Of a stretch of 64,000 nucleotides of DNA, positions 34,628 to 46,315 are shown piece after piece (the first letter of the stretch is position 1; the number at the start of each line of letters is the position of its first letter). Position numbers and translations under genes: made by a program. Source of the DNA: Calonectria ilicicola (taxonomy: Eukaryota; Ascomycota; Sordariomycetes; Hypocreales; Nectriaceae); the NCBI GenBank assembly GCA_020809705.1, contig CP085827.1, positions 6,634,001 through 6,698,000 on the forward strand, in the 5' to 3' direction. The notes beneath the pieces are model-generated. The model did not search any database, was not told the origin of the DNA, and was given only the letters and a program-made list of their open reading frames with translations.

Positions 34628-35897
34628 ATGAGCGGCAAAATCCTCATCGTCACTGCGGCATTGGTCTTTTCTTCAGCGGTGGCTACCTCCGCAGTAGAAA
34701 GGACTTATTTGTTTTCCTTGTGCGTAAGCTATTGATGAGTGAGTGTCATCCGCTAACCTGAACAGTGGTGATTCATACTCAAAGACTCTGTGGAACCCAG
34801 ATGGCTCCCATCCCTGCGATGACAATCCAATCGGGAACCCACCGCTTCCTGGGCATACCTCTACTGGTGGGTTGAGTTGGCCCGGCTTCATGGTTACCCA
34901 TTTCAACGCCTCATCAGCCTGGTTATACAACTTTGCACGTGGCGGGGCGGTTGTTAATCGTCAATTAATCAACAACTTTGAATATATTCCTGAGACTCTG
35001 GATTTGATTGAACAAGTCGCCTTGTTTGACGTTACGATCCGCCAACGCCCAACTTGGGTCCCATGGACAGCGGAAAATTCCATAGCATCTGTTTGGATGG
35101 GTTTCAATGATGTCAGACAGACTTGGTCTTCTCTGCACCTCCCCAATTTGTACTCCAAGATGGTCCAGGATTATATGAACCAAGTGCAGCAGCTGTATCG
35201 ATATGGTATCCAAAATTTCATATTTATGACTGTAGCTCGTAAGTTCAACGGAAACTATGTGGCAACAATACTAAGTCTCAGTAGCAATATATTTAACTCC
35301 TGAACAACAAAGGCTGAGCACACCAAGATATAACCAACTCATCAGGGCCGCAGAATTGTTTAATAGAATTCTCAAAGAGCAAATTCCAATAAACGCTGCC
35401 AAAATGCCCAATATAAACTACAAGATTGTTGATACGTGGATCCCATTCGCAAAAGCATATCAGAACCCAACCGAGTTTGGTGCGCCGAACCCTACGTGCT
35501 GCAACGCGGATGGGATATCATGCGTAAGTGAAATTTATCCCTAATTCTATATTGTTAAGCTGACAACACTTAGCTATGGTACAATCTCTTCCACCCTGGC
35601 GTTCGAATTTCAGAGCTTATTGCTGCAGAGGTGGCTATGACCTGGAATACTGCCGATTTCAACTGTCCTGAAAATCTGAAGGCATGTTCAAATAATCTGA
35701 CACCCACACCTTTCCCTTCCCGTGCTAGCATGCCTGAAAGCACGAGCATCGATGTGGTTGTCTCCAACAGTGAAACTCCTTCATTTGAAAGTATTAGCCT
35801 AGATCTTGGCCATCTTACACAGGATAGCGCTTCGCCTTCACCAATACGCATAATGCCGCAATCGGACCAACTCGAAGAGAAACCTCTTGCCTGGTAG
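34628..35897 (+). CDS. Secreted GDSL/SGNH esterase (CE16-like)
   Basis: The ATG at 34628 gives a signal peptide. Exon 1 (34628-34719) joins exon 2 (34766-35238) to restore the block-I nucleophile FGDSYS (Ser about residue 34). Block II is YNFARGGAVV and block III is WMGFNDV (Asn). The last exon (35574-35897) supplies LWYNLFHPGVRISEL with the catalytic-type His, then a Pro/Ser-rich tail. The family is secreted carbohydrate or acetyl esterases acting on plant polysaccharides. Two oddities stand out. The residue usually Asp three before the His reads Asn. The exon 2 to exon 3 join (about 35239-35310) does not fit phase with the obvious GTAAGT donor, so an alternative donor or a one-base shift is needed. 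Confidence 0.72.
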
Positions 35898-36245
35898 ATT
35901 CATTTGTATTCGTGAAATACGTAACATAGTCTCAAGGAGAAATTTTGGCTTCAGTCAAGTTGTATATGAAAGTCTGTATCTCTGCAAGATACTAGTGCAA
36001 TACCTACCGTGCTGGCGTTGTTTTTCTGGTTACCGTATTCTTGCTAGTATTTTAAACCAGGCGTTGAGCCTACGGAGTAAACGGGGGAAGAAAGATGCAT
36101 GTCAATCAATAACATGTCCGTAGCTGCGCGATAACAGCCTTGCAGTCAATTTTTTGAAGCAAAGAATGATACAAGTAATATTGCGCTGCTCGATTCTTCA
36201 TCTAAGGTAATCGGCCAACAAGTGAGCACAATCTATTACAGCAAT

Positions 36246-38168
36246 CTATTTAAAGGAAATCTCCAGCCCGTCCATGTTGCCTTCTGCTCTCCAGTCTTCA
36301 AGAACCTTGGCATAAGCTAAAAGCCCACCTACCATATTGGCGGCCCTCATTATATGCAGTTTCTGTTCCTCTGATCCCTCGACTTTCCTCACTGCTCCTT
36401 CTTTGTTGTTGTAGCTCGGCGTACAATCGGCCATGACTGAGATGTACTGGGCGTCACGAGCAATTTCCATGGACCAATCTTCTTCACCCTTCAGAGTAGG
36501 TTGGATAATAACCTTCTTTTCATCGTGTCCATCGGATGCTGCTGCTATAACAGATGCAATGTGTGTTGCAATTGTGTCTAGAGTATGCACAACATTGACT
36601 GTGGCGGCTGCTTGACCTCCTGTGCCCGGCATGATGAGGTTGGGAAAGTCTCTTGTGAGTATGCCATGCAGTGTTCCCACAGCAGTTGCCCACTTGTCAT
36701 CGAACTTGAGGCCATTACGACCAGTGATTGTCATATCGGCACGTGTAGCGGGAGTTCCGTCGCGGAATGGCTGATAGCCTGTGCTGAAAACGAAAACGTC
36801 TACAGGGTACTCGGCCCCGTTTGCCACGAAGCCAGCTTTTGTCATACGCTGTATGCCTACACCCGCGGTGTCGATGAGCTCAACGTTGGGGTTGTTGAAG
36901 GCCGCGAGATAGTGATCATGGAATCCGGGGCGCTTGCACCACCCAGGATACCAGGCTTTCAGACTTTCAGCAGTGGTCGGATCTTTGACTATCTGGGAAA
37001 CTCGCTCTCGAACGCTGTTGGAGCGTGGCATATCAATCTCATGAAGGTTCGCAACATACGAGTCCACTGTCTTCTCAGACAGCCCGCTGGCGTTGGGTCC
37101 ACCAACAAGGGCGGAAAATGACGGGAATGTTGTCCATCCATCTTGAACCATGTCCTGCTCCAAGGGGACGTTGCTGACATGACCCGTCATGTTTTCACGG
37201 CGCCGCTTCTGCCAGCCTGGCTCATTGGAGATTGTTGCGCGGAAATCCTCCTCATCAACTGGCCTCTGGTCACGAATGTCAACAGCAGTAGGTGTCCGCT
37301 GTATGACGTAGAGCTTCTTGACCCATTTGGCGAGTTCAGGAACAACCTGGATGGCTGTGGCACCGGTGCCGAGAATAGCGACTCTCTTACCCTCCAGCTT
37401 GGATAAGGTATTGTCAGTTGGAGAACCACCTGTCACCTCGTAGTCCCAACGAGAAGTGTGAAATGACTCGCCATGAAAGTCGCTCAATCCCGGCACTTTT
37501 GGAATCTTTGGTCGTGTCAATAGGCCAGCGGTAAGAACGAAGAAGTCGGAGTATATTTTGAATGTTCGCTCGGGCTGGCCGTTGATTGCATTCTGAGAGA
37601 TGGTGCATGTCCACTGACTAGACTCATCGTCCCATGTTGCATCAGTGACTCGTGCGGCAAAAATGGCTCTGTTATAGATATTCCACTTTTGTGCTACCAT
37701 TTCAGCATATTGCCTGAGCTCTGTGCCGTATGAGTATCGGTGCTTTGGGACGTATCCTGTCTCTTCGAGAAGTGGCATGTAGCAAGCGCTTTCGATGTCA
37801 CACATGAGACCAGGGTATCGATTCCAGTACCAGGTTCCTCCAAAACCTCCAGCATTATCAACAAATACGATTTCTTCCGGCTTGAACCCGGCAGTCTCGA
37901 TCAAACGAACAGCGAAAGTGAGTGCACCATAGCCGGTCCCAACCAGGACGGCCTTGGCGACTGTGCCATCTTTGGCAGGGAAGGAATTTGGGATTTGGCC
38001 ATCGACTACCCAAGGATCTTCGGCGTAACGCCGCAAGTCCTCGAATTTTTCTACGTCAACGTATTGGCCGAGTCCATCGGATCGGAGGCGCTTTTTCCGC
38101 TCCTCATCGTACTTGCGCAGAGTATCCTGCGTCTCATCGACAGTTTTGGTTACTGCTGTCGAGCTCAT
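36246..38168 (-). CDS. Baeyer-Villiger monooxygenase (FAD/NADPH)
   Basis: An uninterrupted frame of 640 residues carries every landmark of type I BVMOs: the FAD Rossmann motif AVLVGTGYGAL (about residues 73-83), GGTWYWNRYPG (110-120), the BVMO fingerprint FHGESFHTSRW (231-241), and the NADPH Rossmann motif VAILGTGATAIQ (263-274). The enzyme inserts oxygen next to a ketone to form an ester or lactone, using NADPH and O2. The third position of the first motif is Ala instead of the usual Gly, a tolerated change. The C-terminal region has FSTGYQPF. There is no membrane segment. It is divergently arranged with an HSL-family esterase across 761 bases, which fits ester formation followed by hydrolysis. 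The substrate is unknown. Confidence 0.92.
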   Translation of the reverse strand: MSSTAVTKTVDETQDTLRKYDEERKKRLRSDGLGQYVDVEKFEDLRRYAEDPWVVDGQIPNSFPAKDGTVAKAVLVGTGYGALTFAVRLIETAGFKPEEIVFVDNAGGFGGTWYWNRYPGLMCDIESACYMPLLEETGYVPKHRYSYGTELRQYAEMVAQKWNIYNRAIFAARVTDATWDDESSQWTCTISQNAINGQPERTFKIYSDFFVLTAGLLTRPKIPKVPGLSDFHGESFHTSRWDYEVTGGSPTDNTLSKLEGKRVAILGTGATAIQVVPELAKWVKKLYVIQRTPTAVDIRDQRPVDEEDFRATISNEPGWQKRRRENMTGHVSNVPLEQDMVQDGWTTFPSFSALVGGPNASGLSEKTVDSYVANLHEIDMPRSNSVRERVSQIVKDPTTAESLKAWYPGWCKRPGFHDHYLAAFNNPNVELIDTAGVGIQRMTKAGFVANGAEYPVDVFVFSTGYQPFRDGTPATRADMTITGRNGLKFDDKWATAVGTLHGILTRDFPNLIMPGTGGQAAATVNVVHTLDTIATHIASVIAAASDGHDEKKVIIQPTLKGEEDWSMEIARDAQYISVMADCTPSYNNKEGAVRKVEGSEEQKLHIMRAANMVGGLLAYAKVLEDWRAEGNMDGLEISFK

Positions 38169-38929
38169 ACTGATTGCTTTTTGAATTTGTTAATCTTAGG
38201 ATTTTGTAGATAACAAATGATGAGTGCATTATTGTTGAGAATTCAGCAAACAGGTGACAATTTATGTTTTTCGCTCAGCCCAGCCGTGTCGGACATTTAT
38301 CGCCTACAACTCTATAACCAAGACAAACTGTCTACTCTCAATATCGGGGGGGAGCTCGGGGCTGTGGAGCTTGTTCCGGCCGGGGCTTCTCTGGGCCTGC
38401 AACCCCGACCAAAGCCGAACCCGAGTAAGCGCGGGTGTATCAGCTCTCGGTCGGTCACCGTAAGCTGACAAACATTGGCTGCGCGTGTGGAAATCAAAGG
38501 ACACAGCCTTCTGAGTATACGTGCGGGCGGCCTATCTCATTTCTTGAAGTGCATATCTCGTGCATAGATCTGGCCACGGCTGAGTAGATCTCATCTTGTG
38601 GTGCCATCATCTCGCTTTCCGACCCCAATCGGAGAGCATCTCGCTCCCCGACGCTCTGGGAAGCGCACTTCTTAATTATAGAATCGTGGGCCTTGGCCAG
38701 CCCGCATCTGTCCAATCGTGCACTAAATGACATGGCGGGGTTATATCCCCTCAGCTCTCTCAACTTTTGGTGGGGCTGATGGTGAGATGCGACGTAGATG
38801 TTACGTGCGATTCGCCGCTGGCAGTGGCTTCCCTGTATAAATCTATTCGGCTTCCCGGTATCAGTGCAAAGCACGCCCGCGACTCACGGTTTGCAACAAC
38901 ATACGATCAATTCATCATCACCGTGTGAA
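38169..38929. promoter_or_regulatory. Bidirectional promoter, BVMO/esterase
   Basis: This 761-base interval lies between the divergent start codons of the BVMO (38168, minus) and the esterase (38930, plus). No other gene is supported within it. Shared control of the pair is an inference from the arrangement. Confidence 0.5.
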
Positions 38930-40047
38930 ATGGCTGACTTCTCGTGCTATGATGGCCCCAGTGATGAGTGGCTGGTTGTGCAGGCCACCCTCCCTCCGCC
39001 GCCATCCGGCTTATCCGCGACCGAGCAGCAGAAAATCATCAACAAAGACCGAGAAGCTGCAGCAGCAGGCGCGGTCAAGTCCCTACTGCCTCTGATTGAC
39101 ATGCACGACTACTCAATCCCTACACGGGATGGGGCTCAGCTAGAGGCTAGATCCTACCGTCCAAAGTCCGTTGACGGGGCAAAACCTTTGCCCTTGTATC
39201 TTCATCTGCATGGGGGCGGATTTCTGCTTGGAAGCCTCGCCTCAGAGGATGCCAGCTGTGCTAAGATGGCTACTGGGGCAAACATAATAGTTCTCAATGT
39301 CAATTACCGCCACACTCCCGAGAACATCTACCCAGTAGCCTGGAATGATGTTGACGATGCATTTGACTGGCTTGCCGAGCATATCGAAGAGCTCGGTGGT
39401 GACAGAGGCAAAGTTGTTGTCGGGGGCATCTCTGCGGGAGCACAGCTTGCCGCCTCATTGACGCTGCAGCAGCATCTTAGGCATAAGGAAAACAGCGACC
39501 ACAAACTCTCAATCGCCGGCCAAATGTTGATGATTCCTTGCCTTACACACACGGATGTTGCTGAATCCCAGCTTAAAAAGTTGAGTGATCCCTCACTGTC
39601 GAGCTATAAGACTAATGAGCATGCTCCTTTTCTGCCCTTGTCAAGGGCCAAATTCTTCTTTGACCTTTTGCAAGTTGAAAATGCCGCCGAGTCAGACATA
39701 CGGCTCAGCCCAGGAAATGCCACATCAGAACAAGTCAAGGGACTACCTCCAACAGTATTTGGGATCGCTGGTCTCGATCCCCTCCGGGATGATGGGTTGC
39801 TCTATGCGAAGCTGCTAACCGAAGCCGGGTAAGAAGAAACATGCCTCTAATTAGGTGACTTTTAAGATCTAATTCATTTTGTAGAGTTCCAACCGATGTG
39901 CACCTGTTCAAGGGTGTTCCTCATGGATTCCGACGATTTGGACATCAGCTCTCTGCCTCAACTAGATGGGATAAACTCATGGAGGAAGGGTTCTGGTGGA
40001 CACTATCACAGCCATCGGCACCTACAGAATTTGTTGTCAAGGCATAG
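38930..40047 (+). CDS. HSL-family alpha/beta hydrolase (esterase)
   Basis: Two exons (38930-39828, 39885-40047) encode 353 residues. The ATG at 38930 opens MADFSCYDGPSDEW. The HSL-family oxyanion motif LHGGGF is at about residues 93-98, and the nucleophile elbow is GGISAG (Ser about 168). The acid block GIAGLDPLRDDG and the catalytic His in VPHGFRRFG complete the triad. HSL-family enzymes hydrolyse short carboxylic esters in the cytosol. Placed head to head with a BVMO, this one could cleave the ester or lactone the BVMO makes. The intron is GT-AG and phase-correct. There is no signal peptide. The elbow reads Ile where most family members have Asp (GDSAG). Confidence 0.9.
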
Positions 40048-40292
40048 TGATATTTCTAAAGTTATAAATCTCTAGAGTCATAGAACTTTCGTAGAGTATA
40101 TCTCACGACATCCAATTAAACCATTCAAGCCACTATTTCGTCACCTAACGTAGTCACTGCCCCCTTGCATGTTCGCTTATAGAATCACGTGACGAGCTAG
40201 GGAGCTTATCTAGTGCTTTTCACCCACTCCGCCTTCCTAGAAGGCACACTCTTAATCACGTTGAACCAACCAGAAAAAAAAAGCAAGTCGCC

Positions 40293-42153
40293 ATGCTCAT
40301 CCAGCTAAGTATTTTTCGGATAGCACTTTATCTTGCTGCTGGCTCCATTGTGCTGGCGGCTCCCAATGTTGTCGACACACGACGCCAAGTCACATACGTC
40401 GGGCTTGACCGCAATGGCATAGAGGTCTTTCTGAATATTCCCTACGGCCAAAACACCGGAGGGCCGAATCGTTTCAAACCGCCAAAGCCACATGTTCCAA
40501 GAATTGGGGAAACCATTCAGGCAACTGCTTACGGTCCAGCCTGCCCTCAGCCGCTTGGTGGTTGGCTTCTCCCCATCTCATTGACCAATGTCACAAAGGT
40601 CTCGGAAGAGTGCCTGAATTTGAATGTGGCGCGGCCCGAGAACACGTCGTCACAACATCGATTGCCTGTCATGGTCTATATTCATGGTGGAAGTTTCTGG
40701 GCTGGCCAAAATCAAGACGACACAATAAAACCTGATGGAATGATTCTTGAATCTGTGAAAAATGGGCTGCCTGTTCTTCACGTAGCCATGAACTACCGTC
40801 TTGGTTGTAAGTTTAAATATCCCAAAGTATCAAGAATGCAGCCCTTCATTAACCAGGCTCAGTCTTTGGGTTTGCCCAGTCCGAGGCACTTCGGTCTGAG
40901 GGCTCCGAGAATGCTGGCTTGAGGGACCAGCGTCTTGCCATTGAATGGGTACACAATAACATTGCGCAATTCGGAGGCGACCCAGATAAAATCACAATAT
41001 TTGGACAGTCTTCTGGAGGTATGCCATATCCAATGCACTTCATACATCTGCTAGTTGTCTGGCCCCCGATTTCTGACACAAGATAGGGCTGTCTGTGGGA
41101 ATGCAAATTATGGCATACGGGGGTAAAAAACCTGTTCCGTTTCATCAAGCTATCTGCGAAAGCCAAGCACTTGAGCCAGGGATTACGGGCAACTTCACCA
41201 TTGATGCCATGAAAGCTCTCGTCTCTGCAGTTGGCTGTAACATTACTGATGTGCACGCAAAGGATACGATAAAATGCCTTCGTGATCTCGATATGCAAAT
41301 GCTACTTAATGCCTCAATCGAGACATACCAGAGTGATATTTCGCATAATATCGGTGATATATGGCTCCCAGCAGTTGATGGCGACTTTCTCCCTGCCGCT
41401 CCATCAGATCTTATTCGAACTCGCCAATTCGCCAACATTACTACCATGATTGGCTGGTGCGAGGATGACGTCACTTTTTTTACTGATACGAATATTAAAA
41501 CCCCAAATGATACACTTCAATTCATCTCATCCTATATTCCCGCTGTATCGGCTAAAAACATCAAGAAATTGCTGTCACTATACCCAGTTTCCGACTTCCC
41601 GGCAAATGTTGCAGGGGGCTTGTCCAGCGAGTTTTATCGTTCAGCCAGAATCTTTAGAGATATTCTCATGACATGTCAGCCTATGTGGTATGGGGAGCAT
41701 ATTGCAGCTCTGAACAACGATGTCTACTTGTATGACTGGAACCAAACCATCTTAGGACCCATCTTACAGGAGATCACGAATTTGACTGGGTTCGGTCCCA
41801 TTCATACCTCTGAGTTTGCTTATATCTTCGGTAACCTATCTCATTATGACATCAACGGATATCCTTTTCATCCAACGGCTGACGACTATCAACTGAAGCA
41901 AAAGGGCTCTAGGTCTTGGTCAACATTTGCAAGTATAGGCAAGCCAGAAATGCACAAGCACCAGACCTTTCAAGGATTCCAGCCTGCTTTTCCTGGTAAC
42001 AATAAGACATTTGTATTTGTAGTTGGTGGGCCACATGAGGGTCTTTCAGCTTTAGACGGATCCCAAGCAAGCGTGGCTGTTGGAGATCAAAAGTTGAAAG
42101 AACGATGTGCGTTCATTAATTCACCAGAGATGATTAAAGAGTTGCAGTATTAG
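40293..42153 (+). CDS. Secreted type-B carboxylesterase
   Basis: Three exons (40293-40806, 40863-41018, 41087-42153) encode 578 residues. A signal peptide is followed by a typical type-B start ([12 protein letters not shown]). The N-terminal block [16 protein letters not shown] and the oxyanion VYIHGGSF are present. The nucleophile elbow is FGQSSGG (Ser about 221), a candidate acid lies in [10 protein letters not shown], and the His is in [11 protein letters not shown]. Many NxT/S sites suggest N-glycosylation. The protein would act outside the cell on aryl or alkyl esters; the substrate is not evident. It follows the HSL esterase on the same strand with a 245-base gap, so it may be part of the same gene group. 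Confidence 0.9.
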
Positions 42154-43078
42154 AATTTAATTAGCCTTAATACAAACGTAATCTGGCGATACGCTCTATC
42201 CGCTATATGTATCATGGTTTCCATCCCTCAATTAAGATGACAATTTAACCGGCCAACCGGCGGTAAATTTTCGGGGCATGGACGATCCCCACCTCTTTCA
42301 CCATGGTCAATAAAATGATGGAGCATATACCCTAGTGGATGGATCCATGTTATTATCTCGCCAATGATCCAGGTTAGTCGATGCTTTCTTTGTCCAATTC
42401 TCTTACCGGATCGTATGTGTTTTGGTTGGATATCCCGCTCGACCTAGGCTAGGGAGCACTCCGATTGTTCTTGCCTGCGAGATGCGATGGCAAAGTGGCA
42501 GCCTGTACCCTTTCTGCCGTACGGTATATGTATGTTAAAAGCTTGAGGTGAAGGTTTTCATTGACCTTGATGAGCCTTTGCTGTGAACCTTATCGAGACC
42601 AGGTATAAGAGCGGCTTCCCGACCGGGCTAAGCGCGATTTACCGGATCGTATTGCGTAAATAGAAGCCAGTTCTTCATAATGGCCATCTACCATCCACAA
42701 CGGTGCTCAGACCTCTGTATCATGGCAAGATTATTAATTTAGACATGGATACATCTCAAACATGTTCGTCAAGTGTACCCCGTTCGCAGACGTAAGATTG
42801 GGGCATTGGCCATTGCGCTGATAAGCTGGTTTTGTTCCCCATACCCGAGTGGCACAGACAAGCATTTGTATGCCAGTTGTTTGACACTCATTCGGCAAAT
42901 TATGAAGAATTTCTCCACCAAACCGGGCCTATTTCCAAAAGAGGCATGGGTGGTCCCCTCTCACAGAAGTATCCTTAGCCGGCCAAGGTAACAAGCAATG
43001 GGAGAAAATAACTTTTCTCGTGAGTTTGTTTGTAATATACGTGCAAGCGGGTTTAATATACGATAAACACAGTTTAAA
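42154..43078. other. Intergenic; promoter of the LaeA-like gene
   Basis: I see no supported gene in this stretch. Confidence 0.5.
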
Positions 43079-44218
43079 ATGGCCACGAACGAAGAACAGT
43101 CCAACTCTCCATCGGCGCCCGATACGGATACCCCCAGAACAAATCAAGGTGCCGATACAGACAACAGGCCGGAACAACCAGTTGAAGCCGAACCTGCCCC
43201 TCAAGATGACGACAATGACTCGGCAGTCGGAACAGAAAGTTTACTTTCGACAGAATCTCTCACCCCCAGCATCCTCGAATACCGCCAACTTCATGGTCGT
43301 ACCTATGCAAATGCGAAAACAGGAAATTATTGGGGTCCCAATGATGAGCGACAAAGCGAGGGCCTGGATCTCATCCATAATTCACTCACCATGCCGCTGG
43401 ATAACAAGCTATTTCTGGCTCTAGTTGACGGGGAAAACCCTGGTCGAGTTTTAGACGTAGGGATTGGTTCGGGCATCTGGGCTTTGGATTTTGCGGACGA
43501 ATTTCCTTCAGCAGAGGTGTCTGGAACAGATCTGAGCCCATTCCAACCAACTTGGGTACCGCCGAACCTATCATTTCAGATTGACGATTGCCTCTTGGAG
43601 TGGACATGGCCTGAAAGCCACTTTGACTTCATTCACATACGAGCCATGTATGGCTCCGTCCCAGACTGGACTGATCTCGACAAAAAAGTGCTCAAGCACT
43701 TGAAGCCTGGTGGGTGGTTTGAGCACGTCGAAATTGGCTGTCAAGGTCTCTCGGATCATGTCAAACTTCCAGAAGACCATGTATTTAACACCTGGGCGCA
43801 GTCATTCTATGCCGCTGGAGATAGGATGGGCCGGCCCTTCACCATTTGCTTGCCAGGAAAGATGAAGGAACACATGGAGGCGTCCGGTTTTGTGAACATT
43901 GTTGAGAAAATCTTCAAGCTACCAGTCGGCGGATGTCCAAAGGATCAAAGACTAAAAGAAGCAGGCACCCTGTTTCAGTACGCCCTTGGACGAGACATGG
44001 AAGGTTTTTCATTATTTGCACTAACTCAGTTCCTCGGGTGGACAAAGGAAGAGGTTCTTGTGTTGGTGGCTAAAATGAGACAAGCAATCAGAGACCGGGC
44101 AAGCTGTCCTTATATCACAGCGTAGGTGCAATTTGGACCGATCGTAACAGATTACTGACAAATATCGCTTAGGATTGTGGTGTATGGACAAAAGCCAGGT
44201 GAAAGCAATATACCATGA
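43079..44218 (+). CDS. LaeA-like SAM-dependent methyltransferase
   Basis: A long first exon (43079-44121) joins a short last exon (44173-44218) to give 362 residues. The join replaces an immediate stop with the family's usual C-terminal VVYGQKP. After an acidic, low-complexity N-terminal 50 residues comes YRQLHGRTYANAKTGNYWGP, standard for the fungal LaeA-like group. The SAM-binding motif I is VLDVGIGSGIWALDF (about 124-138), then SGTDLSPFQPTWVPPN and LKPGGWFEHVEI. LaeA itself regulates secondary metabolism, but the many LaeA-like paralogues have varied or unknown roles. With a BVMO and two esterases upstream, a tailoring or local regulatory role is possible but unproven. Confidence 0.9.
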
Positions 44219-46315
44219 TTCTTTCTCGACCTCTTCAATTCACCTTCCAGCGACTTCGGTGGTGGAGATAGGAATGTATTGGCCAATGATTCGGTAGTAG
44301 TTATGGTTAATATGCAAGGTTGGGCAAGGTGTTTTTACACAGATTACTGTTTCGGCCCGGAACCTTTTTTTCATTAGCTGTTTTCTTGCCAAAGTAGAAT
44401 CTACACGGCCAATATCATGGATTGTTGATGCTTGCCACATGGACGATCGATTCAAATGTAGTAATCAAATTGATTATAGAGTACAAATCTGCTCCCACTC
44501 CTTCAACAAGACCATGCAAATTTTGCCAAGGGTACGACATCTTGCCCACCAACAAGAGTATATCATATCTAGCTGCAATGTGAAGATTCTGTAACTTTTA
44601 CTTGGGCAATTTCAGGCTAATATAACATTCCTTTTGAGAGAATCTAGAAGTTCAACCGATAATAACTCAAAAACAATCCACGATTTCAATTTGACATCAA
44701 CGAGGAACCCTAGGGATCTCGCCCCACCACAAACCCTTACTTACTTCATTATCAGTTCTCAATCTTTGATTGGTATGCAATCTATCCTTTTCTTCGAAGG
44801 GCACTTTCTTGCAAGAGATGGGACGAACCAATAAATATTTACGCGAGGTCAAGAACAGCGAAATACATACAATGAAACCCAAACCCCGCTTTGACAGTGA
44901 ATAGGGCTAAACAGGTTCCTAAATTTTCCATTGCTTGAAGCTTGATACACATGACTTATATCTAGCGCCCAAGCTTTTCAAAAGGTATGGTTAGATGCTC
45001 AAGAGACGCATTGAACCCAGCACTATCAATGTTCGCTCTCAATCTTCAAGCTAGCTGGTTACCATCATATGTGACCACTTTTAATCCCATGTTCAGATAA
45101 AGTATTCAGCACGTCATATTTTACTAAGTTATGGTCGGATCAAATTGTAGCAAAAATGGCAGGCCTAACCACATCTTAGCCATCTACATGAGTGCGTGAA
45201 TATGACGCAGACTTCAAATCGCAGCTCCATTAAAAACCTGTCATAGATCTGGTCTGTAGGAGGACGACACTTGGTGAGATAGTTGGGGAGGGTGCACGTG
45301 GGTCCTTATTTGATACGAGACTAAATCTTAACCTTCCTCCCTCTAAAGTTCCCTTTTCTGTAAACAAAGGGATGAAAGTGCTAATGTGTTTTGCTAGGCC
45401 TACAAGACCGGGGCCAATTGTCTTGGACCTCGAGGGATGAGGGAATTCCTTTGAAACAAGAGACTCGATGCTACACGTTCGCTCACTTGAACAAGAAGCC
45501 TAACTTAGAACAGCCCAAAATTTGACACTTCGGACTCTTGGGGAAATTGTTCCGCAGATCAAGACGTATTGAAGGGACAAGAGGTTTTCTCGAATGGAAC
45601 GCTCTTGTCAATAATAGTGGCCAGACTTACGAGCTAGTTAGCGGTGTAGCTGTGATAGTAATGACATGTCATAAAGACGGGATGAATCTCCCTAAATGAA
45701 ACCATACGATGCTCTCTACCTAGTTGGCTGTCCTGCAGTTAATTCCTACATTGTCGCCCAACGATGGTTTCAATGATTTCATTGGATAGTTGGGTGGGTC
45801 AATTAACCCCTCTCGCTCCACGCGGCACAGTACAGTGGGCACGGCACATTCTTCAGAATATGACTTAACAAGGGTTCTGTCGGACACGGCAAATGCATAA
45901 CTACATCATAGCTCTGACCCACGGGACGGCACAGGGGCATATAGTGTTCACCCCAGTGCTTCATGTGTTCCGATCGTATGATGCCGGTAGCAAGCCAACA
46001 TGCTTTTTGATAAATCGTGGAAACAAGAATCTTATCACAGTTATCAACACCACGCCCTGAGTAGAGAAATTGGTTATTCTAGCTGATTTTGCATCAAATC
46101 AAACAATTGTTCGTCACTCGTTTATTGATTTATCCTAGACTGCTGCTTAATATTCCCTATGACGCCAAAAACAAAATTCGATATGCCACCCATGCCGAGG
46201 AGGTCGGATCTATCATTATTTATGCCGACTGCGTACGTGGTTTATTACACGACTCGGTTTCTTTAACTGAAAATGGATTCGGTTCATTCATAAAAGGGAT
46301 GACCGAAGCGAGACA
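44219..46315. other. Intergenic; no supported gene
   Basis: A 2.1-kb AT-rich stretch with only short, unconvincing frames. No tRNA or repeat family was recognised. Confidence 0.45.

Noticed and set aside
36585..37121. 178-codon open frame on the plus strand
   Set aside because: It is antisense to the BVMO, whose motifs are complete.
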